Below are positions 22,219 through 33,202 of a DNA stretch of 64,000 nucleotides, piece by piece. This DNA is from Peronospora farinosa. Taxonomy: Eukaryota > Oomycota > Peronosporomycetes > Peronosporales > Peronosporaceae. The stretch is from contig CANTFK010000343.1 of NCBI GenBank assembly GCA_947646735.1, forward strand, positions 404,539 through 468,538, written 5' to 3'. The first letter of the stretch is position 1. The number at the start of each line of letters is the position of its first letter. The position numbers were made by a program, and so were the translations under genes. The notes beneath the pieces are model-generated. The model was not told where the DNA came from, made no database searches, and worked only from the letters and a program-made list of their open reading frames with translations.

Positions 22219-22499
22219 ATCCGCAATCTTCTCTACTTCGAACTCGTTATCTCCAAGTTGCCGCTCCTAGCTATTCTCCGGCAGAAGTGACTCGTCGAAA
22301 TCAAAACGATCTTCTTCTTCCACCGTCAACAACTGCTTCGGGCGGTCGAAGAATACTTTCACACATTTTACCTTGGATATATGCACGTTCGGTAATAATC
22401 GATACGGCATGCCAGCGATCTCCAGGCGAACAGGGCCACACACTTCACTCACTCGTAAAGTTCCATGCCACATATGTGCTAATTTTCGAGCAAATCCTT

Positions 22500-23676
22500 C
22501 CTTCGTTCGACCTAGGTATAACCAAACTTAGGTACCAGGCTTGATCTCGTGAGGTTGTAAATCTTCATTATGCTGGTCCGCTCGTGTCTGGATAGCCATT
22601 TAAAGTCGCTTGTTGACTACATCTCGGGCTCGCTGATAGTGTCGTTGTACATGATATCGCCATCTGCGAGGTTCTCGATCTCGTGGCTGAGTACTTCCCA
22701 GTGGCAACGTAGCTTCCAACGTAGATCGAGTATCCCACCCGTAGATCAAGTAAAAAGGCGTGTCTCCACGTACCCGATCTTGGGCAGTTTGTTTATAGCG
22801 AATGTCAACCGCTCAGCATATTCGTCCCAATCTTGTTAATTGACGTCCGAGACGTACATTTTCAACGATCGGATTAATTTCTGGACCATACGCTCAGCAG
22901 TCCCATTTGCTTGAGGGCGATATGCCATAGTCTCTCTTTGGTTTTGCTTAACAAGTCGATTGAACGCACGGAAAAAATAATCTGACATAATTCCAGGTTC
23001 CCTATCGTTCCGTATCGCTTCACTCGCACCGAATCGTCGAAAGACGCACTCCTCGTAATTCTCGGCGATCGTCTGAGCCGTTCTAGATTTGGTCGCCTTG
23101 GCAACTACATAGCCCGAAAATAAATCGACCCATTACCAAAAATTCAGTGTTGCCTTTGAAAGATCTAGGCAGCGACGGAATATGATCCATGGCAATAATC
23201 TGGAACGGATAAGTAGCTTGTAAATTTCCCGGAGACTCTCCATTAATAACCGGACGTCCTTTTCCAGTCTCGCAGTCAGTGCATTCGCTCACATATCGTT
23301 GTACACTGCGATACAGGCCTCTCCAATGAAAACGAGATCGGATCCGTTGATACGTCCTACCGATTCCCTGTTGCCCTCCTTCCAAACTGGCATGGTAGTG
23401 ATGCAGAAAATCTTGCTGCAGAGTTTCTGGCACCACCAAACGAGAAATTCCATCGCGATCTTCCAAGTTTCTCACAGCTCCCGGGCAAAAAAATAGAAGA
23501 TCGCTTTCATCCACTTCATAATCACTTGCAATCTTGGCGCATGACTTCGCTTCTTCCATACTGAGATTCCTTATATCACCAATCAGAAAAATCTTTAGGT
23601 TAGCGATCCAACATTCCTCATCTTGAGCTTGTCGTATACGTTCACTTCGCATTTGCTGCACAAATTCTTCTTGCAA
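22500..23676 (-). pseudogene. Gypsy-C integrase, frameshifted
   Basis: The first frame (23,083-23,676) has the H-H-C-C zinc region: FLHHYHASLEGGQQGIGRTY, then YVSECTDCETGKG. The start of the catalytic core follows (YPFQIIAMDHIPSLP, where D is the first catalytic residue). The core continues in shifted frames below 23,100 with recognisable but broken sequence (for example around 22,874-23,104). It would insert the cDNA into the genome; this copy is inactive. Confidence 0.75.
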
Positions 23677-23688
23677 AATCTCGGGTAG

Positions 23689-24644
23689 TTAACGTCTTCT
23701 ACGGGTTAATCTTGTAATCGCAGCAGCTTTAACCACCGATTCGGTCTGCTTCGACTTCAATAACTCATCCAGTCTATTAAGGGTAATGAGATATTGGCGA
23801 TCTCTTTCCGAAGTGATGACCACACCTTGTTCCTTCTGTAAAGCAGTACTCGCCAGTCGATCTGCACTTTGGTTCCAGTCGCGTTTCATATGTAAGAACT
23901 CATGGATCGGCCATGATCGAAGCTTCTCCATTGCTTTCTGTATCAACAACTGCAGTCCAGGAGCCTTGCAATCGATTTCACCCCGCATCTGATCACTAGG
24001 TTAGAGTCGCCAAAAATGATAACTCGTCCCCTAGTCTGATTCTTCAACAGATCAAAGCCTAATAGTAAACCCCGATATTTGGCTTCGTTCACTGTTAAGT
24101 CCGTTGCATATTCCGATGCAGCAGCCACAATAGTCCACTCCGGAAGTTTCCATATTATCGCACTGTATGATCCACCCTTTCGCTTGGTTCGTGCCGATCC
24201 ATCAAAACTGACGACCAAGAGACTTTCATCGTCTTCCACCGTAGGCGGTGGCATACTAAGAGTTTGCCTTGGTTGTTTCCGGGGAGCGATCGCGATCAAC
24301 ACTTCATCGACTTCTTCACGGGGAGTTACACTTGCAGCCAGGGCAACAAGTATTTCATCTTCGCCCTTTTCACATTTCTTGATCTCCAAAGTCCAAGTCG
24401 ATAATAATGCGGCCCATCTACCTAGCCTGCCATTGAGACCGGAAGACTGCACCAACCAGGCCATCGTCGAGAAACGCGTGAGAACTTTAATCTCTCGCGA
24501 GACTAGCATGCAATAACATATATCCAAAATCCGAAGTAGTGCTAGTATCTCCTTCTCGATCATTCCGTAATTGATCTCATTCGGCTTCAGCGTTCGGCTT
24601 GTAAACGTAACTGGCCAATATGTACCATCATACTCCTGCAACAA
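23689..24644 (-). pseudogene. Gypsy-C tandem RNase H domains (Ty3 type plus second, archaeal-like type)
   Basis: The first domain (about 24,290-24,644) has the normal gypsy RNase H landmarks: WPVTFTSRTLKPNEINYGMIEKEILALLR, split here only by description, and LLSTWTLEIKKCEKGEDEILVALA. The second (about 23,750-24,230) begins VVSFDGSARTKRKGG, then TVNEAKYRGLLLGFDLL, IIFGDSNLVI and, in a shifted frame, NQSADRLAST. Those four carry the D-E-D-D set of a complete RNase H of the kind found as an extra domain in plant Tat-lineage gypsy elements. One frame change at about 23,960 separates its last part. Confidence 0.8.
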
Positions 24645-24682
24645 AGCTGCTGATACTGCCCATTTACTCGCATATACGATAA

Positions 24683-25686
24683 TTACCGGAGACCGATCTG
24701 GGTGAAGTGTTTGAGGATCGGGGTATTAGCGATCTTGACGTTCAACATGGTAAATGCGATCATCGCTTTTTCCCATCGAGTCCGTCCTTCTGGATCTGGA
24801 TCGTCCCCAATATCTAACTTTTGATCTGAATCATTCCTGGTTGCGACAGTCGAATCCAATGCATTCATCTTGTCAGAACAGCGGATTTCATGGAAATCTG
24901 CTTCCCTTAATTCATATAGCACTGACGCATAAATCGCAAAGTCTTAGACAAATCGACTATAGTAATTAAAGCTTCCCAGAAACGATTACATCGATCGCAA
25001 CGTTTTTGGGAAAGGAATGTTCACCAGAGATCCCAAATCCTTTGGATGAGCTCCTATTCTTGCAAATGAGACTTGATGACCCAGGTAATCCACCTTACGT
25101 CGTCCCCAAAAACTTTTAGCGAGCCTGATCGACAAATTCTATTCATTGCATACTTCTAGCAATCGCTTTACCTTATCATATAAGGAGGCCCACGAGGTTG
25201 CTGGATCAATATGTCATCAATATATGACCTTCGGCCGAGCACAGATGGCTTCTGGCTAGTATCCGGTTCGCCTTCAGTGAATACATCCACCAGCTTTGGC
25301 GATTCCGTTAACGTATCAGTGGAGTCGAGTGATCCTGTGGCAATTGCATTTGGATCCGTACCGATCTTGAGGTATCCATACAGTGCATTATCAATTAGAC
25401 GTTGGTAAATCTGCGGAGCGTTTTTTAGCCCAAACGGCATTCGTAACCACTCGAACAAGCCTGACGGCGTGATAAAAGCAGAAATCATCCTCGCTCGCTC
25501 GGTCATTTCCACAACCCAAAATCCACTGGCCATATCCAACGAACAATACCACATAGCTTTATCCATATCTTTCAATAATTCGCTAATCAGCGGCATAGGA
25601 TACACCATCAATCTCGTGAGCTGATTCACCCGCCGATAGTCAATGCATAACCGAATGTCGACACCATTCTTTTTTATAATTACCAC
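24683..25686 (-). pseudogene. Gypsy-C reverse transcriptase
   Basis: The first frame (25,168-25,686) has VNQLTRLMVYPMPLI, YCSLDMASGFWVVEM, MPFGLKNAPQIYQRLIDNAL and the catalytic box YIDD (about 25,205-25,220). Some 45 residues rich in S, D, T and E lie between DNALYGYL and the YIDD segment, longer than in typical gypsy RT. The thumb and connection part continues in broken frames to 24,683 (MLYELREADFHEIRC). The catalytic residues are intact but stops interrupt the reading frame. Confidence 0.8.
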
Positions 25687-26149
25687 AATCGGCGAATCCC
25701 ATGGTGATGTCGACGGCTGGATAATCCTGGCTGATAGTAATCCTTCGATTAAGTCAGCTAACTTCTTGCGAAATTTGGGAGCGACCGGTCGTACTTGTTG
25801 TGCGATCGGGTGTGCTCCGCCAACATCGATATCACATACTGCTCCTCGAGCTGCAGGAGGAAGCGCGTTTCCTTTGCCGATGAGTAAGTGTCAGTTCGCC
25901 CAAATCAATTGCCGTAGACTTTCTTGGTCCTTGGTTAAAGGAACTCCCGGATCGCCCACTTGGATATCATCAATCGTAACTTCTTCGGTGGATGACACAA
26001 TCTCAGGCAAGACAGCCATATGTTGATCCACATCTTCGGCATACAATTCACAACTCTCGTGATAATACATCGAGTCTTCAGGCTTCATCTTTACACTTCC
26101 TCCGGCTAGAATACATTCGTCGTTGATAGTAGAATCACTAGCTTGCTCC

Positions 26150-26460
26150 TGTTCTCGCAGATCGCGATTTAGATCGGCCAGATCGCGGTCATTAACTACC
26201 GGATCGACCAGATCGCGATCATCGCGATCCGGATCGGCCAGACCGCGACTCTCAACTACCGGATCGACCAGATCGCGGGCATAATTGCCAGATCAGCCAG
26301 ATTGCGGTCATTAACTACCGGATCGGCCAGATCGCAGTCCTCAATTGTCGGATCGGGGTCACCGCGATCCAGATCGGCCAGATCGCGGTCATTGATTGCC
26401 AGATCAGCCAGATCGCGGTCATTAATTGTCGGATCGCGCTCCATACATTTCGGTGTATAG
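26150..26460 (-). repeat. Repeat of NDRDLADL-type units in the gypsy-C linker
   Basis: About ten imperfect units of 24-36 bases built on GATCGCGGTCATTAA and GGCCAGATCGCGGTC. On the minus strand they encode repeated N-D-R-D-L-A-D-L segments. The GATCGCG core matches the core of the unrelated 18-bp array at 20.1-20.6 kb and of the LTR array at 18.47 kb. Confidence 0.8.
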
Positions 26461-27002
26461 TTATTGTGAGTGTAATTATCTTCACCCCACGGCCCTTGCA
26501 CGTGATCGACATTTGACATCCCTCTGATCTCATTGATTACCCATGGAGATTGCGCTACTTGTTCACTTTCATCTTCGATCACCAGATCTTCTACATTGTT
26601 TCCACCGATTTCTCTTATCGCATCGCATTCATCATTGGATCGTGTCGTGGGCTTCACCGTTCCCGTATCCCTTTCTTCTGCTTCCTCTTTTGAGCGCGTT
26701 AAGATCCTCTTTGGTGTAGGGTACGAAGGATGATCCACTAGCGGTCCGGTATATTCTTCTGATGGTTCTTCTTCTCGATCCGTTGTCGCTTCGAACGCTA
26801 ATGTCTGCCATTCGTTATACCGACGCGATCCCACCGAGACATATCCTGGGGACCGAGGTATCATATCAGCGACCATCCACCAACCTAATGGTGATCCATG
26901 ACTTAAAGTCACTTCTTGATCGCCGATATTAGTTAGCTGTAGATACTTGATCTGACCAGGTCCCGTAGTCACTGTGGGCACCCACTTCGGATCGCGCCTC
27001 AC
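26256..27002 (-). CDS. Gypsy-C linker between protease and RT, repeat-containing
   Basis: A 248-codon ORF directly downstream of the protease frame. The first third (WVPTVTTGPGQIKYLQLTNI, EVTLSHGSPLGWWMV) looks folded; the rest is acidic, then turns into the N-D-R-D-L-A-D-L repeat. I know no function; it is presumably part of the Gag-Pol polyprotein. A stop at 26,256 and a break before RT separate it from the RT frame. Confidence 0.55.
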   Translation of the reverse strand: MRRDPKWVPTVTTGPGQIKYLQLTNIGDQEVTLSHGSPLGWWMVADMIPRSPGYVSVGSRRYNEWQTLAFEATTDREEEPSEEYTGPLVDHPSYPTPKRILTRSKEEAEERDTGTVKPTTRSNDECDAIREIGGNNVEDLVIEDESEQVAQSPWVINEIRGMSNVDHVQGPWGEDNYTHNNYTPKCMERDPTINDRDLADLAINDRDLADLDRGDPDPTIEDCDLADPVVNDRNLADLAIMPAIWSIR

Positions 27003-27440
27003 TCAGATCTTGGCTTTAGGAGGACTAACTCCGATCTTCACTTCGGTCGATTTACCCACTGGAATCACCACATATTGATCTGGAATTGTGATCGCTTGTA
27101 TGGTCGCCCGGTAAGGGGGTCTTCGTCCATTCAGAAGTATCCTGACCTCATCAGGCAAACAAAGTGTTCCATCTGCTAAATCCAGGCGTATTCCAGCTGG
27201 GACCATAAAATCCATTCCTAGGATCGCGTCTTGACCTACTTGATCTCCTACCCAAGCATCAAAATAATAGACTAGCGATCCATTCAGCGTGATCTTGATT
27301 CTTGTACGACCGTCCGTCATGTATATGTTCTCACAAATCCCAACACATTCTTGCCTCTGACTCTCGTCAATGACACATCCTACCTTACGAGCAAAGGTGG
27401 TGTCGACGATTGAGACTTCGGCTCCAGAATCAAACAACAT
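27003..27440 (-). CDS. Gypsy-C aspartic protease
   Basis: A 145-codon frame with the active-site triad at the start (MLFDSGAEVSIVD, about 27,400-27,440) and the second retropepsin motif AILGMDFMVPAGIRLDL further on. It would cut the Gag-Pol polyprotein. The stop at 27,003 falls right before the linker frame, and 27,380-27,685 holds the upstream part in another frame. Confidence 0.8.
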   Translation of the reverse strand: MLFDSGAEVSIVDTTFARKVGCVIDESQRQECVGICENIYMTDGRTRIKITLNGSLVYYFDAWVGDQVGQDAILGMDFMVPAGIRLDLADGTLCLPDEVRILLNGRRPPYRATIQAITIPDQYVVIPVGKSTEVKIGVSPPKAKI

Positions 27441-27839
27441 AATTGCCTTTCATTGTTGATCTTGCCCGTTGCCTTGGCTTGCTTGAACCATTTTCCTGGG
27501 GTATGATATTTCCAATATCCCCGTGATTCACCTGGTGCTAAGTCGAGCTCCATTTTCGCAGGCGATCGGGCATATTCATCAACTCTTACGACGCTTGATA
27601 TTGAACGCAGAAATTTTGAATCTTCACATGTATTATTCGGGTCGATCTGAGTGTTAACGCCCTGATCTGTCGATCTTCTTTCCACAAATGCATAAATGCA
27701 GAGCCTAGAACGCTCGGCTCGTACCAGATTCCAACCTGGCGAGCGTCCTAGTTTAACATTTCTTCAGCCTTCGGCGGAAGCATTCCAGCATGCTTGGTTG
27801 GGACATACCACTTGCGTATCATGTTGTAGAATTCTTCCA

Positions 27840-28010
27840 TTCGACATTCTCCATGCTCATCGATATCTCCGCAGGCAGCACAGGTGTAAAAACGCTTGTC
27901 CGAAGGATGTCCCTTACGACCGCACTTCTGACACGTTAGTCTCTTCCAGCATCCACGATCATCGTGTTTCTTCGACCCACAATGGGTACAGACTTCTGAT
28001 TCACCACGCG
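27840..28010 (-). other. Gypsy-C zinc knuckles (two or three)
   Basis: Translated on the minus strand, the region gives CTHCGSKKHDDRGC (CCHC), then CQKCGRKGHPSDKRFYTC and CAACGDIDEHGEC, a cluster of zinc-binding motifs between capsid and protease. It is too short and broken to appear as its own long ORF. Confidence 0.7.
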
Positions 28011-28145
28011 ATCTGGACCGCGATCTTGATCCAAATGGTCTGATCCCGCGCGTTGATCACTATATTTCTTCACGCGATCTGGTACTGTGGTCACACATAG
28101 GTTGCGTCGATCTGTTTCGGCGTCTGATCCACTAATATCCGAGTC

Positions 28146-29208
28146 TTACTCACTGCAACTGCCTTCCAGGCGGATTGCTCTCACGGCATGAGTTGGTTTC
28201 GAGGGTGCCGGAGTGGAAGCCGACGCAGATCGCTGACGAAATTTGCTTGACCCCCTTGAACTCGGATACTGTCTTCCTTCCATGCGTTGATATGTTCGAA
28301 GAGTCTCTTCCATATCGACGGCGTCTCTAAGGCGTAGCAACGTCAACTGCTTAGCCAGATCGCGATCATCAAGTGTACCAATGAAATGCGTCACATGTTC
28401 TCGGCGAATTGAAGGCGATCCCTTCCGAATGGGGATTTTTGCTCGGATCGCGGCCACATTCAGCCGATACAAATAATCCAATGGCGTTTCATCGGATCGC
28501 TTCTTCGCATGATAGTATTGTCTCCCGACAGACATACTATATCCACAATACTGGATCATGAAGGTTTCCAACAACGACTTCCGTGAATTCCGGGTGGATC
28601 GACTTAACTGGCTATACCAATTTCGTGCCGGCCCCGTAAGTAAATCACCAAATACTAGACATTTTTCATCATCCGGGCTTGGTCGCGTAAGAACGCCAAC
28701 TTGGCCTTGTTGACCCAACTTCTCGCTCGATCTTCATCTTTGTCCCGTCCTGTAAATTCTTTCAGATCTGCGATCGCAGACATTCGAATGCGCTGCGTGA
28801 CAAGTCCACCATCAGGTACAGCGCCTGCACTTGCGACTTGTGGCCGTCTTATATCCTCCAACCCAAATCGTCTTGATCGTAATTATTGGATCTCGATTGA
28901 CGCGATCCGGCCGATTCCATATCCACATCCGAAATGCAAACTTTTGGGGTGTTTGTGGGGATCGCGGATCGACTGGTGATCATGCGAGCTTGATCCTGAT
29001 CGTACTTTCTCATGGCAGCTTCAAAATAAGATTGCAATTGACCTGATCCAGTCACATTCATGTCTTCAGCTGTGAGTACCGTCGTCGATTGTTCTCTGGC
29101 CGTAATCGGTGCCAGTCGCTCGCGAATATGCGCTGCACCAGCCGGTCTAAGTGACATTCGCTGCATATTAATCGAGTCGTCCGACTCCCCTTCGGATTCC
29201 GCTGACAT
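28146..29208 (-). pseudogene. Gypsy-C Gag capsid region
   Basis: Two frames (28,849-29,208 and 28,146-28,718). The second carries the retrotransposon capsid pattern: CLVFGDLLTGPARNWYSQL, LLETFMIQYCGYSMSVGRQY, ETPLDYLYRLNVAAIRAKI and HVTHFIGTLDDRDLAKQLTL. It ends in a Ser/Arg/Pro-rich tail before the zinc knuckles. Capsid assembles the particle. The first frame is Ser/Met-rich and precedes it. A frame change near 28,720-28,850 breaks it. Confidence 0.75.
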
Positions 29209-29256
29209 ATACTGCGACGATCCAGTATGATATCCTTTTGGTATATCTGCAATCGG

Positions 29257-30036
29257 CTAAATCTTCTGATCCACCGGATCGCGCTCTCCAGTTAGAGGAA
29301 CTAGCTTCGAAAAAAGGGATCGCCCTGCTTGGATCACCCGATCATGATCGCATTCCAGCAGCACCTGCGCGTCAAAAGCTCCAGCGGTGAATCCAGCGTT
29401 CTGGAGCAACTCCATAAGCCGACGGATCGCTTCCAACTGGTTCGGTGTCGGAATGGGAGCTGAGATTGGTCCTCGTAGCGATCCAATTAACTTCGGCTTC
29501 AACATCTTTAGAACGGGATCGCTTGACAACAGATCTTTAAGCGCCTTCCAATGAAAACACCATTCCAGCTGATCCAGTTGCCATCCTTTCGCCTTGTCTT
29601 CCTCATGCGCCAGCTTCATGTCGGCATTATCATGATCCGATTCAGGCGCCTTCATCTTCACTCGAGATGGCTTTGCATTCTTCTTCTTCTTCGAATTCGG
29701 AGTGGTTTTGGATAAATTTCCTTCGGTTTTAACCGTAGGATTTTTATTCAGCGGATCGCGTTTTGCAACGTGATCCGCAGGGGTCCTCGAAAGGACCTGG
29801 GGAGGGGGTAGAGGTTTTTCTTCCAGATCAATCTCTTGATCTTCCTCCTTGGTTTTCTTTTCATCTGCGCCCCTCCCAAAACGCTGATGATCCGGGGATC
29901 CGTTTTCTTCACACGTCTGCGGTGATCCCTTTGCCGCTGACGCTTCAATCCCAGGTACAATTTTGACCTTCACATCTTCTCTCAGGGACTCACGGTGGAA
30001 TCCCGAGTCACCTGAAGATCCAGGCACGCAGACCAT
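29257..30036 (-). CDS. Gypsy-C Gag N-terminal region
   Basis: An open frame of about 260 codons from the 5' LTR edge to a TAG at 29,257. The reading frame also extends back into the LTR to 30,369. It is Lys/Glu-rich with low-complexity basic stretches (SKKKKNAKPSRVKMK) and a later globular part (LDQLEWCFHWKALKDLLSSD, ELLQNAGFTAGAFDAQVLL). I do not know the exact start codon. The adjoining minus-strand sequence ATGGTCTGCGTGCC right after the LTR is a possible primer-binding site. Confidence 0.5.
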   Translation of the reverse strand: MVCVPGSSGDSGFHRESLREDVKVKIVPGIEASAAKGSPQTCEENGSPDHQRFGRGADEKKTKEEDQEIDLEEKPLPPPQVLSRTPADHVAKRDPLNKNPTVKTEGNLSKTTPNSKKKKNAKPSRVKMKAPESDHDNADMKLAHEEDKAKGWQLDQLEWCFHWKALKDLLSSDPVLKMLKPKLIGSLRGPISAPIPTPNQLEAIRRLMELLQNAGFTAGAFDAQVLLECDHDRVIQAGRSLFSKLVPLTGERDPVDQKI

Positions 30037-31233
30037 TGTGGTGGAGTGGGATTCGCAAAATTGCTGATGCGATCCCAACTCTCCACTGGCGCCCGGACGA
30101 CCGACTAACGGATGGGGTATTTCGATACCGTGTATAAAGACTTCCTCACCTTGTGTACCCGTCGGTAGAGCGGTTTGCTCTCTTCTCGGTAGACTTGAGT
30201 CGATGTTGAACTTGATTGTGTTAGGGATAGGTGGGGGGGGGGGCGATCGAGTGGAATTCCTCACACGATCACAGTTGTTCTTGGGGTGCTCTATTTGAGT
30301 CGCCCTGATCTCCCTTGAGATCGCCTTGTCCAAAAATGTAGATACTTGATCCGCTTGCCTTCTGAACACTTGAAACGTCTCGCGATCTTGTATCTGGACT
30401 TCTTAGTCCTCTGCGTCCAATCGCAGCTTGAGTTGGTTTGTTGAGAATTCTTGCAATCCCTGGCCATACAATCCAGGGATATGACTTGCGTAGTAGGTAG
30501 ACTTCCTTGAGACGTCGGGAGGCCAAAGAATCCAGCCCGGAAGAGAAGTCGACACGTGTACTTAGAAGCAAATTGTACTCTGTTAATGTTAACCAATCAG
30601 ATACCAAAACCTATGATCTTGACTATCTGTAGCTCAGGATCTGTTGCCACGTATCGCTCTTTCGGAAAAATCAGATCTTGTAATGTGGTCCACTCCAAAA
30701 TCGCCGCGATCTGGATTGCTACCTCGCTCGGATCTAATACCATTTTAGTATCAGATCGCGGTACTAATAATTAGTATCGGATCGCGGTACTAATAATTAA
30801 TATCGGATCGCGATACTAAATAATTAGTATCGGATCGCGATCCGCCGGATCACGACTTGTCCTCTTCACCGTTTCTTAGGTCATGTGAGATAGTTCATCT
30901 ATGTGACATGTCATATCCACCATTCCAGTCCTCCATAGCGACGTGATCCACACCAGACCGTCTTCACATGCTTGGATGTACCCATCCTCCTTCTTAGCGA
31001 TCGCGTTCACGCGGATCGCCATCGAAAAATACTGGAGATCGCAATAGCGTAGTTCCTAGGCCATACTTGACCCCACATAGAACTGCAAACTCCATCATTC
31101 ACTGTTTTCCATCCCATTTGACGTCATCTCGAAACCTTTCTGCGAGATCGCGACTCATCAATATTGGCCATTTCGGACTTAACCGAAAATATGTGATCAC
31201 ACTTTGCGAAATTCACTCCTTCACTTCGCCTCA
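30037..31233 (-). repeat. Gypsy-C 5' LTR
   Basis: 1197 bp, nearly identical to 17,754-18,976. It carries the same four TCGGATCGCG..TACTAA units near 30,760-30,850 and a run of about 11 G at 30,232. Plus-strand limits TGTGGTGG and CGCCTCA. The flank GAATTC belongs to copia-1. Confidence 0.9.
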
Positions 31234-31238
31234 GAATT

Positions 31239-32786
31239 CAGTGACGCAGTCAAGTGGAAAGAAGCGTGCGACTCAGAAATGAAATCTCTTCGCAAGACCA
31301 AGACCTGGGATCTATTACTACTACCAAAAGCCCGTAAAGCAATCGGTAATCGATGGGTCTATCGAGTCAAGGAGAATCAGGTGGGGAAAGTCGAACGATT
31401 CAAAGCGCGCTTGGTGGCCAAAGGTTTTTCTTAGAAGCGTGGTATTGACTACGATGAGACCTTTTCGCCCGTGGCCAAGTTCACGTCAATCAGGATTTTG
31501 TTCAGCCTGGCATCTAGGTATAGCTTGTCGGTACACCAAATGGATGTCAAGACGGCGTTTCTTAATGGACTCCTGAACGAAGACATTTACATGGTGCAGC
31601 CGGACGGTCACGTCGATGAAGATCAACCGGACATTGTTTGTCAGCTCAAGCGCTCCCTGTACGGTCTAAAGCAGTCACCAGATGTGGAACCAAACCATCG
31701 ACAAGTTTATGCTGGAACTGGATTTTAAAAAATGTGAAACGGATCACTGCATCTATGTCAAGCGAGCCGATCAAGACATGATTTTCGTGGCACTATACGT
31801 CGACGATTTGGTTTTCGCGAGTAACAACGACGAACTGCTCAAGTCAACAAAGAAGGCGCTGAGTGATCGTTTTGACATGACGTATTTGGAAAACCTCAAG
31901 TATTTTCTCGGTATGGAAGTTGATCAAGAATTAATGGTCGACACAATCTCGATTTGTCATCCAAAATTGCGAAGGACATCCTCAAAAAATTTGGCATGGA
32001 ACATAGAAATTCAGTCAAGACTTTACAAGAACCCGGGCTAAAGTTGACAAGGTCAATGTGCGAAGGAGGATGCAAGCAAGAAGACACTATGGCAAATAAC
32101 CATATCGCAATGCTGTTGGATGCCTGATGTACCTCATGGTAGGGACTCGCCCGGATCTCGCAACTGCAGTGGGAGTGCTGAGCCAATTTGCAGCGGACCC
32201 TTGTCCGACGCATTGGCAAGCACTCAAGCGCGTGTTCAGGTACATCCAAGGCACACGAACCCATGAGATTAATTTTCAAGCCACAAGCAATGGCAAGCTT
32301 CAAGGCTACTCAGATGCGGACTGGGCTGGTGATGTGGAAACTCGACGAAGCACGAGTGGATACGCGTTCCTGATGAACAATGGGTGTATCAGCTGGAGAA
32401 GCAAGTAACAGTGTACAGTGGCTCTATCGTCTACGGAAGCCGAGTACATGGCGTTGACAAAAGCCACACAAGAAGCAGTATGGCTCGAGGCATTTTTGTG
32501 TGAGCTTGGTGAGATGAAGAACGACGAAGCAGTCAAGATCTATGAAGATAACCAAGGTTCCATTGCGCTGGCCAAGAACCCCGAGTTTCATAAAAGAACG
32601 AAGCATATCGACATCAGGTATCACTTCGTGCGCGAGAAGGTTGCAGACGGCCAAGTGTTGCTACAGTACTGCGCTACAAAAAACATGAAAGAATACCTCA
32701 TGAAGAAGCTGATTCCCGCTGCGCAGTTCGAATATCTTCGAAGCATGTTGGTGATCAAGACACCAAGGTCTACCGAGTCACGTGGG
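31239..32786 (+). pseudogene. Copia-1 reverse transcriptase and RNase H
   Basis: Continues the pol gene interrupted at 17,753. RT landmarks: WKEACDSEMKSLRKTKTWDL, RFKARLVAKGFS (then a TAG), VHQMDVKTAFLNGLL, QLKRSLYGLKQS and the catalytic box YVDD (31,796-31,807, intact). RNase H: YSDADWAGDVETRRSTSGY, ALSSTEAEYMALTKA, IYEDNQGSIALAKNP and RTKHIDIRYHFVRE. It ends close to the purine tract GTGGGAG just before the 3' LTR. Stops or frame changes occur near 31,433, 31,690, 31,950-32,120 and 32,407. Confidence 0.88.
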
Positions 32787-32788
32787 AG

Positions 32789-33202
32789 TGTTGTTGAAGG
32801 TGCGCCTCGGCCAGAAATCGCTGCACTAAATGTATGGTCTGGTTAGTCAGGTGTGCGCCTATCCCATGAGTAATTTCACTAGCGTGGATTACATCATGAG
32901 TGACTATCTGATGAGTCATGTATATAGAGTAGATTACTCATGTGCGGCTATCCCATGAGTAATGTATAGAGTAGATTACTCATGGCCCACATGAGGAATA
33001 CCAGTAGTGTGGATTACTATCTGATGAGTAACGTGTATAGAGTAGATTACGCATGCGCGACTATACGAATAGTAATGCGCGATATAGCGATTAGGAACGT
33101 GTAGTCGAAGAATACAGTAGGCTTAGAGTAGCAACAAAGGTTGTGAACTAAGGACCTAGATATATTCACTTTGCATATTACCAGCTTTGAATAACTTCTT
33201 TA
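32789..33202 (+). repeat. Copia-1 3' LTR
   Basis: 414 bp, matching the 5' LTR. It is preceded immediately by the polypurine tract GTGGGAG and followed by the target duplication GAAGT, after which gypsy-2 coding sequence resumes. Confidence 0.9.

Larger units (their letters stand above)
17754..31233 (-). mobile_element. Gypsy-C: 13.5-kb Ty3/gypsy element with dual RNase H, chromodomain and antisense ORF
   Basis: Minus-strand order: 5' LTR (31,233-30,037), gag, two or three zinc knuckles, protease, linker, RT, RNase H, a second RNase H, integrase, chromodomain, plus-strand antisense ORF, 3' LTR (18,976-17,754). The LTRs start and end TG..CA as read on plus, and are flanked by GAAT at 17,750-17,753 and 31,234-31,237. 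Copia-1 RT coding sequence resumes at the right flank, confirming the insertion. The two LTRs are nearly identical, so insertion is recent compared with the host elements. Confidence 0.9.
14827..33202 (+). mobile_element. Copia-1: Ty1/copia retrotransposon, split by gypsy-C
   Basis: Two LTRs (14,827-15,243 and 32,789-33,202), gag, zinc knuckle, protease, integrase, then the gypsy-C insertion, then RT and RNase H. Gag-PR-INT-RT-RH is the copia order. The 5-bp duplication GAAGT flanks it exactly (14,822-14,826 and 33,203-33,207), and gypsy-2 codons resume in frame at the right flank, which fixes both ends. Net element length is about 4.9 kb. A few stops and frameshifts make it inactive. Confidence 0.92.
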
